NCBI GenBank assembly: GCA_025965735.1
Contig: JAOPWK010000066.1
Span: 1 to 7,642, forward strand
Direction of reading: 5' to 3'
Source: Frankiales bacterium
GTDB taxonomy: Bacteria > Actinomycetota > Actinomycetes > Mycobacteriales > SCTD01
DNA: 7,642 nt
The translations under genes and the position numbers were made by a program. The notes beneath the pieces were generated by a model, which saw only the letters and a list, made by a program, of their open reading frames with translations, was not told where the DNA came from and searched no databases. Positions 5,295-7,642 of the stretch are shown here, piece after piece. How positions within the stretch are numbered: position 1 is the first letter of the stretch; every line of letters begins with the position of its first letter.

Positions 5295-6700
5295 CGCCGC
5301 TCCTCCCGCTGCTTGCACGTGACGCACAGCGTCGCCCGCGGGAACGCCTGCAGGCGCGCCTTCGGGATCGGGTTGCCGCAGTTCTCGCACCGGCCGTAGG
5401 TGCCCGCGTCGATGCGGCCCAACGCCCGCTCGACCTGCACGAGAAGGTCACGGCTGTTGTTGGCCAGCGACATCTCGTGCTCGCGCTCGAAGGTCTTGGT
5501 GCCGGCGTCGGCCTCGTCGCCGGAGCCCTCGCTGCTCTGGTCGCGCTTGAGCGACTCGCTCTGCGCCTCGGCGCTGTCGATCTCGCCGCGGAGCTCGCCG
5601 GCCTGCTCCTCGAGCTCCTTGCGGACGGCCTTGAGCTCGGCCTTGGTCCAGGCGTCCTCGCCCATCGGGACGGGCGGCTCGGGCGCGGCGACCTTCTTGG
5701 CGGCGCTCTTCTTGGCCGCCTTCTCGGGTGCGGCGGCCGGCTCGGCCTTGGCGGCGGTGGTACGGGCGGCGGTCGCGGCGGCGGGGGTCGCGACGGCAGG
5801 AGCCTTCTCCGGCTCCGCGGCCTTGGCGGGGGCGCTCTTGACGGGGGCGCTCTTGACGGGGGCGGCCTTCGCGGGCGGCTTGGCCGCGGCGGCCTTCTTG
5901 GCCGGGGCCGGCGCGCCCTTCGCCGGAGCGGCCTTGACCGTCCTGGCCGGGGCCTTGGCGGCGGTCTTGGCGGGCGCGGGTGTCGCTGCCTTGGCGGGAG
6001 CCTTGGCAGCAGACTTCGCCGCGGACTTTGCCGCGGACTTTGCCGCGGACTTCGCCGGCGCAGCCGTTGCCGGAGCAGCCTTGGCGGCCGACGTGAACGG
6101 TGCCGCCTTGGCAGGGGAGCCCTTGGCCGTGGTCTTGGCGGGCGCGGCGACCTTCCCCGCCGTGGCGGGCGCCTTGGCCGCAGCAGCCTTGGCCGGAGCC
6201 TTGGCCGCCTTGCTCGCCGTCTTCGCGGGCGCAGTCCTGCTCGCTGCCTTCGCCGGCGTCGTGGCCGGGACGCTCTTCGCCGGTGCGGCGACCTTCCCTG
6301 CCTTGGCAGGAGCCTTGGCCGCAACAGCCTCCGCCGGAGCCTTGGCTGCCTTGGCCGGAGCCTTCGTGGCGCTCTTGGCCGGGGCCTTGGCGGCAGCAGC
6401 CTTGGCCGGCGCCTTGGCGGTCTTCGCCGGCGCAGCGACCTTCGGCGTGCTCTTGCCGGCGGCCGACGCGGCCTTGGCCGACGCCTTGGCCGGCGCCTTG
6501 GCAGCGGCCTTCGCCGGCGCGGCGGCCTTGGCCACCACCGCCTTGGCCGGTGCCGCGGCCGTCTTCGCCGCCTTGGCCAGCGGTGCAGTCGCCTTGGCGG
6601 CCGTGCTCGTCGGCGTGGAGACCGGCGCGGGCTCCTTCTTGTCCGACGGCCTCTTGCCGCCGGGCAGCAGGTTCCGGACCTTGCCGAAGCGCGTGGCCAT
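5291..6700 (-). CDS. DksA/TraR-type zinc-finger protein with long histone H1-like Lys/Ala/Pro tail
   Basis: The 469-residue protein has two parts. Residues 25-345 are a low-complexity tail of Lys, Ala and Pro built from AKAPAKAA and SAAK words, like the tails of linker histone H1 and mycobacterial HU, so it should be disordered and bind DNA or RNA. Residues 350-434 form a DksA-like charged helical hairpin; its tip region has D-E-A-D, comparable by eye with the DxxDxA tip of DksA but without the same Ala spacing. The C-terminus has a C4 zinc site, C438-x2-C441-x17-C459-x2-C462. The same architecture and position before lspA is known in Streptomyces as the nucleoid protein DdbA (recalled, not checked). 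ATG 6700 has AGGGGG 4 nt upstream. First gene of the operon. Confidence 0.9.
   Translation of the reverse strand: MATRFGKVRNLLPGGKRPSDKKEPAPVSTPTSTAAKATAPLAKAAKTAAAPAKAVVAKAAAPAKAAAKAPAKASAKAASAAGKSTPKVAAPAKTAKAPAKAAAAKAPAKSATKAPAKAAKAPAEAVAAKAPAKAGKVAAPAKSVPATTPAKAASRTAPAKTASKAAKAPAKAAAAKAPATAGKVAAPAKTTAKGSPAKAAPFTSAAKAAPATAAPAKSAAKSAAKSAAKSAAKAPAKAATPAPAKTAAKAPARTVKAAPAKGAPAPAKKAAAAKPPAKAAPVKSAPVKSAPAKAAEPEKAPAVATPAAATAARTTAAKAEPAAAPEKAAKKSAAKKVAAPEPPVPMGEDAWTKAELKAVRKELEEQAGELRGEIDSAEAQSESLKRDQSSEGSGDEADAGTKTFEREHEMSLANNSRDLLVQVERALGRIDAGTYGRCENCGNPIPKARLQAFPRATLCVTCKQREERR
5828..5857 (-). repeat. Tandem 15-bp repeat in tail coding region
   Basis: Two identical copies of GGGGGCGCTCTTGAC (plus strand) encode the PVKSA repeat of the zinc-finger protein's tail. 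Exact identity at synonymous positions suggests recent slippage or recombination. Confidence 0.8.
6009..6056 (-). repeat. Four tandem 12-bp units encoding SAAK repeats
   Basis: Four adjacent 12-bp units, gcagacttcgcc, gcggactttgcc twice and gcggacttcgcc, encode SAAK x4 in the histone-like tail. They differ at only two positions, so copy number may vary between strains. Confidence 0.85.
6141..6353 (-). repeat. 72-bp imperfect direct repeat pair in tail coding region
   Basis: Positions 6141-6212 and 6282-6353 match at 63 of 72 bases by hand alignment. The offset is 141 bp, exactly 47 codons. They encode the paired blocks AKAPA(K/T)AGKVAAPAK at about residues 128-142 and 175-189. This indicates that part of the tail grew by an in-frame segment duplication. 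Confidence 0.75.
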
Positions 6701-6752
6701 CGAGCCCCCTCACGTCGCTCGCGCCCGGGCGGGCATGATCACGACCGCGCGC

Positions 6753-6781
6753 AGGATACGTGCACGCCCTACCGGTCACAA
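6753..6781 (-). promoter_or_regulatory. Promoter of the five-gene operon
   Basis: On the minus strand TTGTGA (6781-6776) and TATCCT (6758-6753) are separated by 17 bp, close to the housekeeping sigma consensus. The transcript would begin near 6746 and give a leader of about 45 nt before ATG 6700. A GATCACGAC word (6737-6745) lies at the expected start point and could be an operator. Confidence 0.6.
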
Positions 6782-7012
6782 AGACACCACGCGGGGAGCA
6801 CCGCACACATCCCGCCGGCGACACGCCGTACAGGAGCCCGCCCCGGGGCCTGCAGCGGCGTGTCGGCGGCGCGTCGTGGTGGCACAGCCGCACACGTCGT
6901 GATCGTGAAGAGCACCAGCCCGCGCTCGGCTGCACCCGACGTGGATCACGACGTGTGCAGCCGGGTCAGGGGCGGCGCGCCACAGCGCGGCGGTCCCGCT
7001 CGACGGCCGCCG

Positions 7013-7018
7013 TACGAT
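7013..7018 (+). promoter_or_regulatory. -10 box of the ileS leader
   Basis: TACGAT fits TANNNT, and 7 nt further on is 7025, exactly where Stem I of the T-box begins with GTCGC. No good -35 hexamer is visible at the expected distance. The agreement with the RNA structure is the main support. Confidence 0.55.
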
Positions 7019-7024
7019 GACCCT

Positions 7025-7229
7025 GTCGCAGCGACGGGGACCAGTAGCCGCGGACGCAGCCCAGAGCGAGCCGGGGACGGTGTGAGCCCGGAGGCGTGCC
7101 CGCGCGTGAACATCAGCCCCTGAGCGACGCCGCACGACAAGAGCGGGAGTCCCCCAGGGACTCCAAGGAGGGTGGTACCGCGGGGCCGACCAGCCTCGTC
7201 CCTCCGTCGAGCACGCACCCGACGGAGGA
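7025..7229 (+). promoter_or_regulatory. Ile-specific T-box riboswitch controlling ileS translation
   Basis: The leader senses uncharged tRNA-Ile. Stem I is built from GTCGC/GCGAC (7025-7029/7124-7128), GGGG/CCCC (7037-7040/7117-7120), CGCGG/CCGCG (7049-7053/7100-7104), ACGC/GCGT (7054-7057/7094-7097) and CCGGG/CCCGG (7071-7075/7087-7091), closed by the loop GACGGTGTGAG, the interdigitated T-loop pattern. The specifier loop has AGTA at 7043-7046 opposite GAACATC, so the specifier codon is ATC (7112-7114). Stem III is GGAGTCCC/GGGACTCC (7146-7164). The T-box AGGGTGGTACCGCG starts at 7169; its TGGT bulge suits a tRNA ending A-CCA. GGAGGG (7167-7172) can pair with CCCTCC (7200-7205), or CCTCCGTCG (7201-7209) can pair with CGACGGAGG (7220-7228), which contains the ileS Shine-Dalgarno. 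This exclusive choice indicates translational control. Confidence 0.93.
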
Positions 7230-7236
7230 CCCCCGC

Positions 7237-7642
7237 ATGAAGCAGCTGCCCGCCCAGGTCGACCTGCCCGCCGTCGAGCGCGCGGTCCTGCAGCGCTGGC
7301 AGGAGGGCCGGGTCTTCGAGCGCAGCCTCGAGCAGACCCGGGACGGCGAGCCGTGGGTCTTCTACGAGGGACCGCCGACGGCCAACGGGAAGCCGGGGAC
7401 GCACCACGTCGAGGCGCGGGTCTTCAAGGACCTGTTCCCGCGCTTCAAGACCATGCAGGGGCGGCACGTCCCCCGCAAGGCCGGCTGGGACTGCCACGGG
7501 CTGCCGGTCGAGCTGGCCGTCGAGAAGGAGCTCGGCTTCTCCGGCAAGCAGGACATCGAGGCGTACGGCGTCGCGGAGTTCAACGCCAAGTGCCGCGAGA
7601 GCGTGCTGCGGCACGTCGACGAGTTCGAGCGCATGACCACGC
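7237..7642 (+). CDS. ileS: Isoleucyl-tRNA synthetase, N-terminal part
   Basis: The visible 135 residues are the start of a class Ia aminoacyl-tRNA synthetase that attaches isoleucine to tRNA-Ile. FYEGPPTANGKPGTHH at 42-57 carries the ATP-binding signature, and GWDCHGLPVELAVEKELG at 83-100 is the conserved block after it. KQDIEAYGVAEFNAKCRES at 104-122 matches actinobacterial IleS from memory. The identity is confirmed independently by the ATC-specifying T-box directly upstream, which separates it from ValS and LeuS. The HXGH signature reads G54-T-H56-H57, the swapped GXHH form. ATG 7237 has GGAGGA 7 nt upstream, which is the sequence hidden by the riboswitch. The gene runs off the window with about 900 residues missing. 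Confidence 0.95.
   Translation, partial: MKQLPAQVDLPAVERAVLQRWQEGRVFERSLEQTRDGEPWVFYEGPPTANGKPGTHHVEARVFKDLFPRFKTMQGRHVPRKAGWDCHGLPVELAVEKELGFSGKQDIEAYGVAEFNAKCRESVLRHVDEFERMTT

Larger units (their letters stand above)
6701..7024. other. Non-coding divergent region with two long stem-loops
   Basis: No convincing gene lies here. Beyond the two promoters, the middle holds two stem-loops. The first spans 6813-6871: CGACACGCC (6819-6827) pairs with GGCGTGTCG (6857-6865), extended outward by five more pairs after one mismatch, and CAGG/CCTG pair inside. The second has GCACACGTCGTGATC (6890-6904) and its perfect inverted copy (6944-6958) around a 39-nt loop. Within the second, GGCTGCAC (6928-6935) can alternatively pair with GTGCAGCC (6955-6962). 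GATCACGAC occurs at 6737 and 6944 and inverted at 6896. Possible roles are an operator array, a barrier between divergent units or a small structured RNA; the sequence does not decide. Confidence 0.5.

Noticed and set aside
5690..6600. Dense short repeats resembling a CRISPR or satellite array
   Set aside because: Units are multiples of three, encode AKAPAK/SAAK words in one open frame and lack regular unique spacers, so they are coding repeats.
5400..7123. Long Ala-rich and Gly/Leu/Arg-rich plus-strand open frames opposite the zinc-finger gene
   Set aside because: They mirror the AAK/APAK repeats in antisense and run into the T-box leader. The minus-strand frame has the zinc finger, a Shine-Dalgarno and a promoter.
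7140..7210. Intrinsic terminator in the ileS leader
   Set aside because: The strong hairpin at 7146-7164 is Stem III of the T-box and no U-tract follows any leader stem; the alternative helix hides the Shine-Dalgarno instead.

Overview
The window is very GC-rich, uses GTG and ATG starts freely and has tightly overlapping genes. Gene content and order match a high-GC actinobacterium: an ileS gene behind a T-box leader, divergent from a DksA/TraR-type zinc-finger gene followed by lspA and an RluD-type pseudouridine synthase. Genus cannot be fixed from this stretch alone.

Layout. Positions 1-167 (minus) hold the N-terminus of a YhhN-type membrane protein (lysoplasmalogenase family). Only 31 bp away, a divergent gene (199-822, plus) encodes a 207-residue multi-pass membrane protein of unknown function. 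Downstream at about 842-1029 lies a short frame-broken stretch that still resembles both ends of that membrane protein, probably a decayed paralogue. pncC (minus, stop at 1026) and a lipid/diacylglycerol-kinase-family gene (plus, 1541-2416) are divergent across a small region with nested inverted repeats.

From 6700 down to 2422 five minus-strand genes form one operon with overlaps or a gap of at most 7 bp: a 469-residue DksA/TraR zinc-finger protein with a long histone H1-like Lys/Ala/Pro tail, lspA (best read as starting at a CTG codon), an RluD-type pseudouridine synthase, a single-pass membrane protein of unknown function, and an ElaA-like GNAT acetyltransferase. A promoter TTGTGA-17-TATCCT sits about 50 bp upstream. 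The operon ends 5 bp from the convergent kinase gene.

Positions 6701-7236 are non-coding. They hold the divergent promoters, two long stem-loops with repeated GATCACGAC words, and a complete Ile-specific T-box riboswitch. In the T-box, the strand that pairs with the T-box sequence is also the strand that hides the ileS Shine-Dalgarno, so regulation should be translational. ileS (7237 onward) runs off the window; its class I signature reads GTHH, the swapped GXHH form of HXGH.

Most components are known families. The points most worth a second look are the T-box architecture, the GXHH IleS, the H1-tailed DksA-like protein with recent-looking repeats, the intergenic hairpins, the CTG start of lspA and the decayed paralogue. 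I found no phage, transposon, CRISPR array or clearly new defence system.
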